Assembly: GCA_947503525.1 (NCBI GenBank)
Contig: CANNEA010000002.1
Span: forward strand, 868,001-932,000
From: an uncultured Carboxylicivirga sp.
GTDB lineage: Bacteria; Bacteroidota; Bacteroidia; Bacteroidales; Marinilabiliaceae
Direction: 5' to 3'
DNA length: 64,000 nucleotides
In this document: in pieces, positions 47,718-57,154 of the stretch
How the letters are laid out: each line of letters begins with the position of its first letter
Position numbering within the stretch: position 1 is the stretch's first letter
Translations under genes and position numbers: made by a program
Notes under the pieces: generated by a model
Database searches by the model: none
What the model was told of the DNA's origin: nothing
What the model saw: the letters and a program-made list of their open reading frames with translations, nothing else

Positions 47718-48446
47718 TTACTCAATACTTTTCTTCTCTAAAGCAGCCTTTACCACATCTTTATATTGCCTTCCGATAGGAATGATGTTACCATCAATTT
47801 TAAAACTGCCAGAGGTATAGGAATCAATTTTATCAATGGCAATAATGAAAGAACGATGAACTCGTAAGAAATGCGATTCTGGCAACTTCTCTTCAATGTT
47901 ACTTATGGTATTCATGGTTTTAATCACCTTGTCTTTTCCCAAATAAATGGAAACATAATTGCGCAAGCTTTCAATGTATTTGATTTCTGAAAGCACAATT
48001 TTCACCATTACCTTCTCCGATTTAACAAAGATGAAGGCATCCTGATAATTATCGTTTGAGTTTTGCTCTGGTAAAGAAATATGAGGTTGTCGAATTTTAA
48101 AATAGCGATTAATAGATTTAATAAATCGTTCGAATGGGATTGGCTTAATTAAGTAATCCAAAACCTGTAGATCAAAGCCTTCAAGGGCATATTCAGAGTA
48201 GGCAGTGGTCATGATTACTTCAGGACGCTCGTTTAGATTTCTCAGCAACTGCAAGCCTGTCAATCCCGGCATCTGAATGTCTAAAAACAACAAGTCCACT
48301 TTATTCTGATTCAGGAAAGCCATAGCATCGAGTGCATTGCTACAGGTACCTACCAGATCGAGGTATTCAATACGTCGCACGTATTCAGTTATCACTTCAA
48401 TCGCTAAATCTTCATCATCTACTATCAGACACTTTATTTTATCCAT
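47718..48446 (-). CDS. LytTR-type response regulator
   Basis: The 242-residue regulator has a receiver domain with DDED near residues 10-13, the phospho-acceptor Asp in LLFLDIQMPG, and the Lys in LIKPIPF. A LytTR DNA-binding domain runs from about 138 to 238 (YIESLRNYVSIYL, HRSFIIAIDKI). The ATG overlaps the stop of the kinase gene by 1 nt in TGATG, so they form a pair. Targets are not known. The divergent esterase and GH13 genes are candidates. Confidence 0.94.
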   Translation of the reverse strand: MDKIKCLIVDDEDLAIEVITEYVRRIEYLDLVGTCSNALDAMAFLNQNKVDLLFLDIQMPGLTGLQLLRNLNERPEVIMTTAYSEYALEGFDLQVLDYLIKPIPFERFIKSINRYFKIRQPHISLPEQNSNDNYQDAFIFVKSEKVMVKIVLSEIKYIESLRNYVSIYLGKDKVIKTMNTISNIEEKLPESHFLRVHRSFIIAIDKIDSYTSGSFKIDGNIIPIGRQYKDVVKAALEKKSIE

Positions 48447-49519
48447 CAGCTTTTTTTTTCTAATTGAAGTTTTAAAATCACCATAAACGATTCATCTTCT
48501 GCTTCTATTTTTAATTGGTGAGAATCAGGGTAAAGCAATTCAAGTCGACGTTCAACATTTTGTAGTCCAATACCACTTGCGATATTATCATCCTCATGGT
48601 TTAAGGGAGGAAGGCTATTCTCCACTTTAAGTATTAATTCATCATCTTTTGAACCAATTTCAATGGCAATCATTGCCTTACCATTAAAACCTTTGGTGCT
48701 GTGCTTAAAGCTATTCTCAATAAAAGGCAATATCAACATTGGAGCAATGGTTTTATTATTAAAACTTCCCCAGGCATTAAAGCTCAAATCAACTCTTGAT
48801 CCATATCTGATTTTTTCCAATTCAAGGTAGCTTTTTATACTCTCCAATTCCTTGTCTAAATCCACCTGAGGAACATTTGTTTCGTAGAGCATGTACCTCA
48901 ATAGGCCAGATAGCTTTAAAACAACATCAAGTGATTTATCTGACTTTTTCAGAATCAGTGCATATAAACTGTTTAAAGTATTAAACAGGAAATGTGGTTG
49001 TACCTGATTTTTCAAAAAGGCCAGTTCTGCTTCCATTTTATCATTCGCTAAAGTTTGCTCATTTTGCTGTACCCTGGCCAGATATTCCATTAGTTTAACG
49101 GTCATTGGTATGGCTAATACAGCCCCAAAATTTACGGCTGCCCGTACTAATTGAACAATGCTAAGCGAACTTTCTTTACTCCATTCAGGAAAGAAATTGT
49201 CAATGATAATGTGATTGTCACTAAGTCGTTGCAAGTATGAAGCCACAAAAAGAAATAGAAAGAAAAGTAGAATAAACTGCCAAACCTTTCCCTTATATAG
49301 ATAACGGGGAAACAAAAAATAGATGACTGAATACACTAATAATAATTTGGCTGGAAGATTAACTAATTCAACTTCCAGAGTTTTTAGATAGTTATTATCG
49401 TGGGTGCCCCAGGCAAAAGCAAAAAATACCACAAAACCCGTCCAATAAATTAGGTGTTGCACTAATCTGTTGTTGATAAACCGGGCCAGAAAACCAGTAT
49501 TATTTTTTATTATTTGCAT
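48446..49519 (-). CDS. LytS-type (His_kinase domain) sensor histidine kinase
   Basis: The 357-residue kinase has four N-terminal membrane helices (about 20-155) and no large periplasmic part, so it probably senses within or near the membrane. The His_kinase domain has the phospho-accepting His in LKNQVQPHFLFNTLN near 197. An ATPase N box is in LILPFIENSFKHS near 280 and GIGLQNVERRL near 325. A -7 box-like TAAGTTTG lies at 49554-49547 on the minus strand, 28 nt ahead of the ATG. The response regulator gene follows directly. Confidence 0.93.
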   Translation of the reverse strand: MQIIKNNTGFLARFINNRLVQHLIYWTGFVVFFAFAWGTHDNNYLKTLEVELVNLPAKLLLVYSVIYFLFPRYLYKGKVWQFILLFFLFLFVASYLQRLSDNHIIIDNFFPEWSKESSLSIVQLVRAAVNFGAVLAIPMTVKLMEYLARVQQNEQTLANDKMEAELAFLKNQVQPHFLFNTLNSLYALILKKSDKSLDVVLKLSGLLRYMLYETNVPQVDLDKELESIKSYLELEKIRYGSRVDLSFNAWGSFNNKTIAPMLILPFIENSFKHSTKGFNGKAMIAIEIGSKDDELILKVENSLPPLNHEDDNIASGIGLQNVERRLELLYPDSHQLKIEAEDESFMVILKLQLEKKS

Positions 49520-49752
49520 GTGTTATTTTTTTCGATGAGCAAATTACAAACTTATCTTATATCATCTATAGCATTAAGGATGAAAAGAGGAGGCAGCAGG
49601 ACAAACAACTGATGATGGCAGTGAAGGTTGTTAATATTTCATTTTGTGCTGTTTGTCCTTGCAAGTTGATTTTTGAATCAATCAATACTTTATTTGACTT
49701 TATGATATTTCTGTATGAACTTATCATATGTATCAAACCAAATAGAAAAAAT

Positions 49753-50655
49753 ATGATTCGATTTACATTTATTAGCTTAATCCTGCTTTTGACAGCAGTA
49801 GCTGAAGCCCAATTACCTGAGGTGTCAGCAGGACAATTTAAACGTCATGTTGATTTTCAATCCAACTTTGTTGACTCACGAAATATTGATATATGGCTGC
49901 CTGAAGGTTATTCCTCAGAGAAGAAATATGCAGTGCTTTATATGCACGATGGACAAATGTTATTTGATGCTTCTACTACTTGGAATAAACAGGAGTGGGG
50001 TGTTGATGAGGTGATGACTGAATTAATATCGAATGATAGAATAAAGGATTGCATTGTAGTTGGCATATGGAATAATGATCAATATCGGCATGCAGAATAT
50101 TTTCCTCAACGTGCCTGGGATAACCTAAGCGAGGAGGCCAAAAAAGATTTAGCTTCGAAGGAAACTTATACCGACAAAACATTACAAAACGAAGGCGGGC
50201 CTTTAGCCGACCGATATCTGAAGTTTATAGTTCAGGAATTAAAACCATTTATCGATAAGGAATATAGCACTTATCCTTGCAAAGCCAATACCTTCATTAT
50301 AGGCTCAAGTATGGGTGGATTAATCAGTTGTTATGCCATATCAGAATACCCTGGAGTATTTGGAGGTGCCGCTTGCTTGTCAACTCACTGGCCGGCTGTT
50401 AATGGCGAAGCACTCAATTATTTTAAGAATCATTTACCTAATTCCTTAAGCCATTTGATTTATTTCGATTATGGCACAGAAACACTCGATGCTTTATACG
50501 AACCCTATCAATTAAAAGTTGATCAGATGATGTTGGATGCCGGTTATGTAAAAGGGATAAACTTTCAGAGCCTAAAATTTGAAGGAGCAGATCATTCCGA
50601 AAAGGCATGGAATAGTAGATTACATATCCCATTGGAGTTTTTATTAAAGAAATAA
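49753..50655 (+). CDS. Secreted alpha/beta-hydrolase, putative esterase (EstA/IroE-like)
   Basis: The ATG at 49753 starts a signal peptide (LILLLTAVAEAQ). The longer frame from 49612 adds 47 residues that do not look secreted. The mature 280 residues form an alpha/beta-hydrolase of the putative esterase family (PF00756 type). The nucleophile elbow is GSSMGG near residue 178, with YMHDGQMLFD and the late His in GADHSEKAW. Such enzymes cleave acyl or feruloyl esters and related bonds. It lies 18 bp ahead of the GH13 gene and is probably in the same transcript. Confidence 0.85.
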   Translation: MIRFTFISLILLLTAVAEAQLPEVSAGQFKRHVDFQSNFVDSRNIDIWLPEGYSSEKKYAVLYMHDGQMLFDASTTWNKQEWGVDEVMTELISNDRIKDCIVVGIWNNDQYRHAEYFPQRAWDNLSEEAKKDLASKETYTDKTLQNEGGPLADRYLKFIVQELKPFIDKEYSTYPCKANTFIIGSSMGGLISCYAISEYPGVFGGAACLSTHWPAVNGEALNYFKNHLPNSLSHLIYFDYGTETLDALYEPYQLKVDQMMLDAGYVKGINFQSLKFEGADHSEKAWNSRLHIPLEFLLKK

Positions 50656-50673
50656 TTTTTTAAACATAATATT

Positions 50674-52536
50674 ATGAGAGCAATTACAATGATCCTCATG
50701 CTAATGTATTTAAGTGTAAATACATTTGCTAAAAACAGTCTTGATCGTGTTGAACCGGCTTTTTGGTGGGTAGGTATGAATAATCCCGAACTACAGTTGT
50801 TGATTTATGGTGAAAATATTTCCGAACTAAAAGCAGAAATAGAATATCCTGGAGTTACCTTGGAAAGAAGGGTTTTGGTTGAATCTCCAAATTATCAATT
50901 CCTCTATCTTAACATTGATAAGTCAGCAAAAGCAGGTAGTTTCGACATTCGTTTTACACGCAAAGGAAAAACGGCTTTAAAGTATTCTTATGAGCTAAAA
51001 GCAAGAAAAGATGGTTCTGCTGCCAGAGAAGGTTATAATTCCTCTGATGTAATGTACTTGATTACTCCTGATCGTTTTGCCAATGGTAATCCGGGAAATG
51101 ATAATATGCCCGGGATGAAAGAACAAGCTAATCGCGCAGATGAAAATGGCAGACATGGAGGTGATTTAGAAGGAATCATCAATCATTTAGATTATATTGA
51201 AGATATGGGATTTACGACATTATGGTTAAATCCTGTTATGGAGAACAACATGACGCGTACATCTTATCATGGTTATGCGATTACCGATTTTTATAATACT
51301 GATGCACGATATGGTACCAATGATGATTACTTACGCCTGGTGAAAGAAGCAGGTGATAAAGGCATTAAGGTTGTTATTGATATGATAATGAACCATTGTG
51401 GATCGGAACACTGGTGGATGGATGATTTGCCAACAAACGATTGGGTGAATTTTCAGGATGGATGGAAACCTACAACTCACTTGAGAGAAACCAATATGGA
51501 TCCTTATGCATCTGATTATGACAAGAAAATGCATTCTGATGGATGGTTTGTTGAAACCATGCCAGATTTGAATCAGCGTAATCCTTTAATGGCGGATTAC
51601 TTAATATATAACACAATTTGGTGGATTGAATATGCCGATTTAAGTGGAATTCGTATGGATACCTATCCTTATCCTGATAAGCAATTTATGGCCGATTGGA
51701 CCATTCATGTTATGGATGAATATCCAAATTTCAATATCGTGGGTGAAGAATGGTCGGTAAATCCTTCAATTGTTGCATACTGGCAAAAAGGTAAACAAAA
51801 CCATGATGGTTACATCTCTGACATGCCAGGCGTGTTTGATTTTCCTTTACAGGAATCTTTGGTGAAAGCTTTAAACGAAGATGATAGCCATTGGGGGCAA
51901 GGACTCATTCGTCTGTACAGTACACTTGCAAATGATTTCTTATATGCCGATCCAATGGAACTGGTTACTTTTCCGGATAATCATGATATGAGCCGTTTTT
52001 ATACACAGATTAACGAAGATTTGGACATGTTCAAAATGGGTTTGGCATATATATCTGTAGTCAGAGGTATTCCCCAAATCTATTATGGAACAGAAATATT
52101 AATGACCAATCCCAATTCAGATTCTCATGGTGAGATACGTTCTGATTTCCCTGGTGGATGGGATGGAGATGAGGTGAATGCATTCAAAGGAGAAGGGCTG
52201 AGTCGTGATGAAAAAGAAGCTCAAGAGTTTGTGAAAACTTTACTGAATTGGAGAAAAGAAAGCACAGCAGTTCACAATGGTTGTACAAAGCATTTTGCTC
52301 CGGCTTCTACTTCTGGTATTTATACGTTGTTTAGATATCATGATAACAAGGCCGTGATGCTAATTATGAATAAGAATACAGAGGAAAAAGAAATAACTCT
52401 GGAAAATTATAGAAAAGAAGTTATTGGGAATAGCACTTCCGGGCTTGATGTAATTAGCAAAGAAAAAATAGACTTAAGTACTGATAAGGTATTGGTTGAT
52501 GGTCGTTCATTTCTATTGTTGGAAATAGAGTTGTAA
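50674..52536 (+). CDS. GH13 alpha-amylase family enzyme, neopullulanase/cyclomaltodextrinase-like (SusA type)
   Basis: The 620-residue enzyme has a signal peptide (ends near SVNTFA). An N-terminal beta domain of cyclomaltodextrinase type follows (about 25-120; GMNNPELQLLIYGENI). The GH13 barrel has GFTTLWLNPV, DMIMNHCG, the nucleophile Asp329 (GIRMDTYPYPD), the acid Glu358 (VGEEWS) and Asp438 (FPDNHDM). A small C-terminal beta domain ends it. It should cut alpha-1,4-glucans in the periplasm, as SusA does, but no SusC/D pair for starch is near. The LytS/LytTR pair encoded on the opposite strand may control it. Confidence 0.93.
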   Translation: MRAITMILMLMYLSVNTFAKNSLDRVEPAFWWVGMNNPELQLLIYGENISELKAEIEYPGVTLERRVLVESPNYQFLYLNIDKSAKAGSFDIRFTRKGKTALKYSYELKARKDGSAAREGYNSSDVMYLITPDRFANGNPGNDNMPGMKEQANRADENGRHGGDLEGIINHLDYIEDMGFTTLWLNPVMENNMTRTSYHGYAITDFYNTDARYGTNDDYLRLVKEAGDKGIKVVIDMIMNHCGSEHWWMDDLPTNDWVNFQDGWKPTTHLRETNMDPYASDYDKKMHSDGWFVETMPDLNQRNPLMADYLIYNTIWWIEYADLSGIRMDTYPYPDKQFMADWTIHVMDEYPNFNIVGEEWSVNPSIVAYWQKGKQNHDGYISDMPGVFDFPLQESLVKALNEDDSHWGQGLIRLYSTLANDFLYADPMELVTFPDNHDMSRFYTQINEDLDMFKMGLAYISVVRGIPQIYYGTEILMTNPNSDSHGEIRSDFPGGWDGDEVNAFKGEGLSRDEKEAQEFVKTLLNWRKESTAVHNGCTKHFAPASTSGIYTLFRYHDNKAVMLIMNKNTEEKEITLENYRKEVIGNSTSGLDVISKEKIDLSTDKVLVDGRSFLLLEIEL

Positions 52537-52541
52537 AAAAT

Positions 52542-52583
52542 TAACCCCCGGATAATCATTGATTATTCGGGGTTATTATTTTT
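52542..52583 (+). terminator. Rho-independent terminator after the GH13 gene
   Basis: Arms TAACCCC (52542-52548) and GGGGTTA (52569-52575) enclose a second stem (GATAATCA/TGATTATT). A TTATTTTTA run follows. It starts 6 bp after the GH13 stop. Confidence 0.8.
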
Positions 52584-52607
52584 AATATGAACTTATTTCG
52601 GAATGCC

Positions 52608-52736
52608 TTACTTGAAAATAAGAATTAAAGCACCGACTAATATAAATACTTGAAAAACAAGAATTCGATCAGCAAAATCGAATTTAGATGAAATGAAATT
52701 ACTTAACTTTTCTTTCGTGTGTTTTTTGTGATCCAT
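52608..52736 (-). CDS. Small single-helix membrane protein (42 residues)
   Basis: A 43-codon frame on the minus strand starts with the ATG at 52736 and stops at 52608. The peptide has a basic, polar start (MDHKKHTKEKL) and a hydrophobic C-terminal helix of about 18 residues (ILVFQVFILVGALILIF). Coding is suggested by the sensible topology, the sharp N-in charge pattern and the place in a gap without other genes. It is too short for common gene callers. Function unknown. It might be an inner-membrane regulator peptide. Confidence 0.5.
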   Translation of the reverse strand: MDHKKHTKEKLSNFISSKFDFADRILVFQVFILVGALILIFK

Positions 52737-52912
52737 TTTGTACTTTTTGATCTATGAAGATTGTTTTCTGAGTAATCCTCAAATAGCAAAAGATATGCCA
52801 AAGCTATACGTCAAATCCCCTTGTTAGATCAAAAAAATGTTAATTCTACCGGAAAGTAAATTCCATTCAGGCAAATAACTTTTGCCTACTATGGATTTCA
52901 AATTATCTAATA

Positions 52913-53314
52913 TTATTGCTTGACTATTTTAAACGTCATTAATGTTTTGTGGCTCTCATTAATTTTCAAATAGTACGTTCCTACAGTAAAAGGAACGAAT
53001 TGAATATAATTCTCTTCCTCTGTAATGATTGAACTCATTCGGATCATTTTATTAGAATCTAATAAGTGATAGCTAAATTGATCACTTTTTAAGTTCTCAA
53101 CTATCAGGCTCAGCAAGTCGGATTGATTTTTAATTGAATCACACATGCTAAGCGAAATATTACTACCTCTGTTCTTATCAGAGTCAACCGAAATATCGTA
53201 TTTCGATCCTTTGTTCTCTAAATTCCCTCCGTTTAAATTGGCAGAATCGATTTCACTGGCATATAAACTATAGGTAAATGCTAATAAGCCAATAAGCGTG
53301 TAAACTTTTGTCAT
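52913..53314 (-). CDS. Small secreted protein made mainly of a T9SS type A sorting domain
   Basis: From the ATG at 53314 the protein has 133 residues with a signal peptide (ends near YSLYAS). The ATG at 53365 is in frame but puts extra residues ahead of the signal. After a polar linker, residues 60-133 fit the type A sorting domain: LLSLIVENLKS, FSYHLLDSNKMIRMS and PFTVGTYYLKI, then a Lys-rich TFKIVKQ end. The NP motif of longer sorting domains is missing. The protein thus carries almost no cargo beyond the signal that directs it through the type IX system. It may be a decoy, a plug or a remnant of a larger cargo. Confidence 0.6.
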   Translation of the reverse strand: MTKVYTLIGLLAFTYSLYASEIDSANLNGGNLENKGSKYDISVDSDKNRGSNISLSMCDSIKNQSDLLSLIVENLKSDQFSYHLLDSNKMIRMSSIITEEENYIQFVPFTVGTYYLKINESHKTLMTFKIVKQ

Positions 53315-53493
53315 ACTCAGTCCTAAATAATAATAAGCAATGGCTAATAAATAGCCATAAAACAATTTGAAATAAATAAGGTGAGGATTGGTTTTCTTTG
53401 TTTGGAATTAGATGTAAAAGTAGGCTTTTACTACTGAAATGCTCTTTATGTATTGTAAAATTTGACGAATTGTAACTTGATCCGGATGAATTG

Positions 53494-53527
53494 TATAAAA
53501 AATGGGATTGCAAATTACAATCCCATT
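53494..53527 (-). terminator. Rho-independent terminator of carB
   Basis: A perfect 10-bp stem (53501-53510 and 53518-53527) with a 7-nt loop is followed on the minus strand by TTTTTTATAC. It lies 21 bp beyond the carB stop. Confidence 0.85.
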
Positions 53528-53547
53528 TCCTTATTGTTTAGTATGAT

Positions 53548-56500
53548 TTATTTATATTCATCCCAATGTTTTATGCTTATTTTATCCTTTCCGAATTTGC
53601 AGAACGAATAAATAAATGCACTTGCCAAACGGGCATTGGTGATCAGCGGTATATTAAAGTCAATAGCGTCACGCCTAATCTGATAACCATTCTTTAATTC
53701 ATCCTTCGAAAGGTTTTTAGGGATATTAATCACCAAGTCAATTTTCTTCTCACGAATGTAATTCAAAGTATTTGGAGACTTGTCTTCGTTTGGCCAATGG
53801 AGCAATGTGGTTTCTACATTGTTGTCGGCGAAAAATTTATGTGTCCCACCTGTGGCAAACAAGTTATATCCAAGCTCCTTTAGCATGCGGGCACTATTTA
53901 GTAGTTCCAGTTTTGAACGTGCCGGACCAGATGAGATTAAGATATTCTTCTCAGGAACGGTATAACCAACGGCTAACATGGATTGTAATACCGCATCGTA
54001 ATAGTTATCGCCAATACAGCCAACCTCACCGGTTGAAGACATGTCAACACCCAGAACTGGATCTGCTTTGGCTAAACGGGCAAATGAAAACTGAGGTGCT
54101 TTAATTCCCACATAATCCAAATCAAATGAACTTTTGGTTAATTTCTCAACAGGTAAGCCTAACATGGCTTCAGTAGCTAATTTTATTAGATTAACCTTAA
54201 GTACTTTTGATACAAATGGGAAACTTCTTGAGGCACGTAGGTTACATTCAATAACCTTAATGTCGTTATCTTTAGCCAGCAACTGCATGTTAAAGGGACC
54301 TGTGATATTTAGTCCTTTTGCAATCTCACGAGCAATGCGTTTGACTCGGCGGATGGTTTCGACATATAGCTTTTGAGGTGGAAATACAATAGTTGCATCT
54401 CCTGAGTGCACACCTGCAAATTCAATATGCTCACTAATGGCAAAACCTAATACTTCGCCATTATTGGCCACTGCATCTATTTCAATTTCCTTGGCCTGCT
54501 CAATAAACTCCGATACCACCACCGGGAATTCTTTCGATACGTTGGCAGCAAGCGTCAGGAAGTGTTCCAATTCGTCTTTGTTAGAAACCACATTCATAGC
54601 TGCACCAGATAATACGTACGATGGACGTACCAATACCGGGAAGCCTACCACATCTACAAACTTAAAGATGTCATCAATAGAGGTCAGCTCGCTCCAACGC
54701 GGCTGATCAACACCTAACTCATCTAAAAGACTTGAGAATTTCTGACGGTTTTCTGCGCGATCGATATCTTCAGGTGAAGTCCCCAGAATAGGTACATTCT
54801 GACGATGTAATTTCATTGCCAAATTATTCGGAATCTGACCACCAACTGAAACAATTACACCCTTAGGAGACTCCAAATCAATGATATCTAACACGCGTTC
54901 CTGAGTCAATTCGTCAAAGTATAAACGACTACACATATCGTAATCGGTACTAACGGTCTCTGGATTGTAATTAATCATTATGGAGCGATAACCTTTGTCA
55001 TTAATGGCATTTAATGCGTTGACACTACACCAGTCAAATTCTACGGATGAACCTATACGATATGCTCCCGATCCCAATACAATAACCGACTGTCCGTCTT
55101 TTTCGTAATCGATATCATGGAAGCTACCGCTGTATGTCAGATATAAGTAATTGATTTGAGCAGGGAATTCTCCCGCCATGGTATCAATTTGCTTAACCAC
55201 AGGAAGGATGCCCAGAGATTTACGATGTGCCCGAACTTGTAATAAGCCTTTTTCCATTTCGAGTGCACTGGTTTTTAATACCAGTCTTGAAACCTGAAAA
55301 TCGGAGAATCCCATTTTTTTGGCATTCAATAATTCTTCTTTTGGAAGTTTCTCAAGTGAATCATAACCCTCAAGTAAGGTTTTATGATCGGTAATATTCT
55401 TTAACTTCTCCAGGAACCATTTGTCAATTCGGCTTAGTTCATGAATTTCGTCAATTGACATGCCGGCCTGAAGAGCTTCCGAAATAGCAAATATCCTTTG
55501 ATCAGTTGGCTCGGCCAGTTCTAGTTTGATGTCCTTATCTTTTAATTCCTGATTGGCCACAAATCCATGCATGCCCTGGCCAACCATACGAAGTCCTTTT
55601 TGAATGGCTTCTTCAAAGTTACGGCCAATGGCCATGATTTCACCAACACTTTTCATGCTGGATCCAATTTGTTTTGAAACTCCGGTGAACTTACCTAAGT
55701 CCCAACGCGGAATTTTACAAACCACATAGTCAAGTGCAGGCTCAAAGAAGGCAGTTGTTGTTTTTGTCACCGAGTTCTTCAATTCATGAAGACTATATCC
55801 CAGACCTAATTTAGCTGCAATAAATGCCAGTGGATAACCGGTAGCTTTTGATGCCAATGCACTCGAACGAGATAGTCGAGCGTTTACCTCAATAACACGA
55901 TAATCTTCCGAATATGGATCAAGCGTGTATTGAACATTACACTCACCAACCACACCAATATGACGAATGATTTTAATTGCTAATTCACGTAGCTTATGAT
56001 ATTCAGTGTTGGATAAGGTTTGTGATGGAGCTACTACTATACTTTCTCCGGTATGTATTCCCAATGGATCGAAGTTTTCCATATTACATACAGTAATACA
56101 GTTGTTGTAGGCATCACGCACTACTTCGTACTCCACTTCTTTCCAACCTTTTAGTGATTCTTCGACTAATATTTGATTGGAATAGGAAAAAGCATTTTCA
56201 GCCCTTTCAATCAGTTCCTCTGTATTTTGGCAAAAACCAGAGCCCATGCCACCAAGTGTATAGGCCGCTCGCACTATAATTGGGAAACCTATTTCGTCAG
56301 CTGCCTTTACTGCTGCATCTACCGAAGTCACGGCAATACTAATAGGCGTTTTAACGTCAATTTCCTTTAACTTATTGGCAAATATCTCTCGGTCTTCGGT
56401 ATCAATAATAGATTGAACCGGAGTACCCAATACTTCCACATTATATTTTTCCAGAGTACCGCTTTCGTATAATTTGGTACCGCAGTTAAGTGCAGTTTGT

Positions 56501-56769
56501 CCACCAAATGCTAAAAGTATACCCTCTGGATTTTCCTTTTTCATCACTTCCTCCACGAAATATGGAGTAACCGGCAAGTAATAAATCTTATCAGCTATGC
56601 CTTCCGAAGTTTGAACTGTTGCAATGTTAGGGTTAATCAAAACCGTTTCAATGCCTTCTTCTTTTAATGCCTTTAAAGCTTGAGAGCCCGAATAATCAAA
56701 TTCTCCGGCTTCTCCAATTTTAAGCGCTCCCGAACCCAGTACAACGACCTTCTTGACGTTCTTCTTCAT
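53548..56769 (-). CDS. carB: Carbamoyl-phosphate synthase large subunit
   Basis: The 1073-residue enzyme makes carbamoyl phosphate from bicarbonate, ammonia and 2 ATP for arginine and pyrimidine synthesis. Two ATP-grasp halves start with KVVVLGSGALKIGEAGEFDYSG and VIVLGSGAYRIGSSVEFDWC. An allosteric MGS-like domain ends the chain (about 935-1073; YNLFATGGTHKFF). Length is standard. The carA small subunit is not next to it. The gene is divergent from argR, with 385 bp between them, which suggests ArgR control. The terminator downstream isolates it as a single-gene transcript. Confidence 0.97.
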   Translation of the reverse strand: MKKNVKKVVVLGSGALKIGEAGEFDYSGSQALKALKEEGIETVLINPNIATVQTSEGIADKIYYLPVTPYFVEEVMKKENPEGILLAFGGQTALNCGTKLYESGTLEKYNVEVLGTPVQSIIDTEDREIFANKLKEIDVKTPISIAVTSVDAAVKAADEIGFPIIVRAAYTLGGMGSGFCQNTEELIERAENAFSYSNQILVEESLKGWKEVEYEVVRDAYNNCITVCNMENFDPLGIHTGESIVVAPSQTLSNTEYHKLRELAIKIIRHIGVVGECNVQYTLDPYSEDYRVIEVNARLSRSSALASKATGYPLAFIAAKLGLGYSLHELKNSVTKTTTAFFEPALDYVVCKIPRWDLGKFTGVSKQIGSSMKSVGEIMAIGRNFEEAIQKGLRMVGQGMHGFVANQELKDKDIKLELAEPTDQRIFAISEALQAGMSIDEIHELSRIDKWFLEKLKNITDHKTLLEGYDSLEKLPKEELLNAKKMGFSDFQVSRLVLKTSALEMEKGLLQVRAHRKSLGILPVVKQIDTMAGEFPAQINYLYLTYSGSFHDIDYEKDGQSVIVLGSGAYRIGSSVEFDWCSVNALNAINDKGYRSIMINYNPETVSTDYDMCSRLYFDELTQERVLDIIDLESPKGVIVSVGGQIPNNLAMKLHRQNVPILGTSPEDIDRAENRQKFSSLLDELGVDQPRWSELTSIDDIFKFVDVVGFPVLVRPSYVLSGAAMNVVSNKDELEHFLTLAANVSKEFPVVVSEFIEQAKEIEIDAVANNGEVLGFAISEHIEFAGVHSGDATIVFPPQKLYVETIRRVKRIAREIAKGLNITGPFNMQLLAKDNDIKVIECNLRASRSFPFVSKVLKVNLIKLATEAMLGLPVEKLTKSSFDLDYVGIKAPQFSFARLAKADPVLGVDMSSTGEVGCIGDNYYDAVLQSMLAVGYTVPEKNILISSGPARSKLELLNSARMLKELGYNLFATGGTHKFFADNNVETTLLHWPNEDKSPNTLNYIREKKIDLVINIPKNLSKDELKNGYQIRRDAIDFNIPLITNARLASAFIYSFCKFGKDKISIKHWDEYK

Positions 56770-56810
56770 TTTATAATGTGGTTTATTATTAACTAACTAT
56801 TTTCTATTCT

Positions 56811-57091
56811 CTAATAATTATACAAATTAACTTGTCTTTTTATTCGATGCTGCACATTTCTCCCTGTGTTATATTCAGTTTTTATACAAAAAAAAGTCTC
56901 AAAGAATATTTTTGAGAGCGATTTATGTAATTGTGAGAATAAAAAAGAAATAATGAATAGATATACCACGAAGGGTAAATTGTGTAGAATACCTATGTTT
57001 AAGAGTGTTGCAGTCACTAGACAAGCTGTATTTATATAGTTACTGAATATTATTGTCATGCAAAAATACATATTTTTTGCAAAAAACAGCT
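56811..57091. other. carB/argR intergenic region
   Basis: This AT-rich gap of about 385 bp between divergent carB and argR contains a weak minus-strand frame (86 codons from 57071) that has no signal, no motif and no neighbour support. TATATTCAG near 56871 and CTGAATATT near 57042 are in inverted orientation. They resemble half ARG boxes (TGAAT), so ArgR might bind here to repress both sides. Confidence 0.35.
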
Positions 57092-57120
57092 TTGATTTTA
57101 ATAATTAATGAATAAATTTG
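57092..57120 (+). promoter_or_regulatory. Candidate sigma-ABfr promoter for argR and the arginine operon
   Basis: TTG at 57092-57094 and TAAATTTG at 57113-57120 match the -33 and -7 elements with an 18-bp spacer, 34 nt before the argR ATG. The predicted start site is about 57127. Confidence 0.5.
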
Positions 57121-57130
57121 CATCAACACC

Positions 57131-57142
57131 GTATAAATATAC
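57131..57142. promoter_or_regulatory. Possible ArgR operator (palindrome)
   Basis: GTATA-AA-TATAC is a palindrome with a central AA step, placed between the predicted start site and the argR ATG. It has the size and AT-rich centre of an ARG box, but the half sites do not match the E. coli consensus, so this is only a candidate for autoregulation. Confidence 0.3.
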
Positions 57143-57154
57143 ATCTAAGAACGA

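Noticed and set aside
49612-49752. N-terminal extension of the esterase
   Set aside because: The added residues would place the clear signal peptide inside the protein. The ATG at 49753 fits a secreted hydrolase.
53268-53513. Minus-strand 81-codon frame overlapping the small T9SS protein
   Set aside because: It overlaps the better supported gene in another frame and runs through the carB terminator stem.
56811-57071. 86-codon minus-strand frame upstream of carB
   Set aside because: It lies in an AT-rich regulatory gap and has no recognisable motif. The hydrophobic appearance is what random AT-rich sequence gives.
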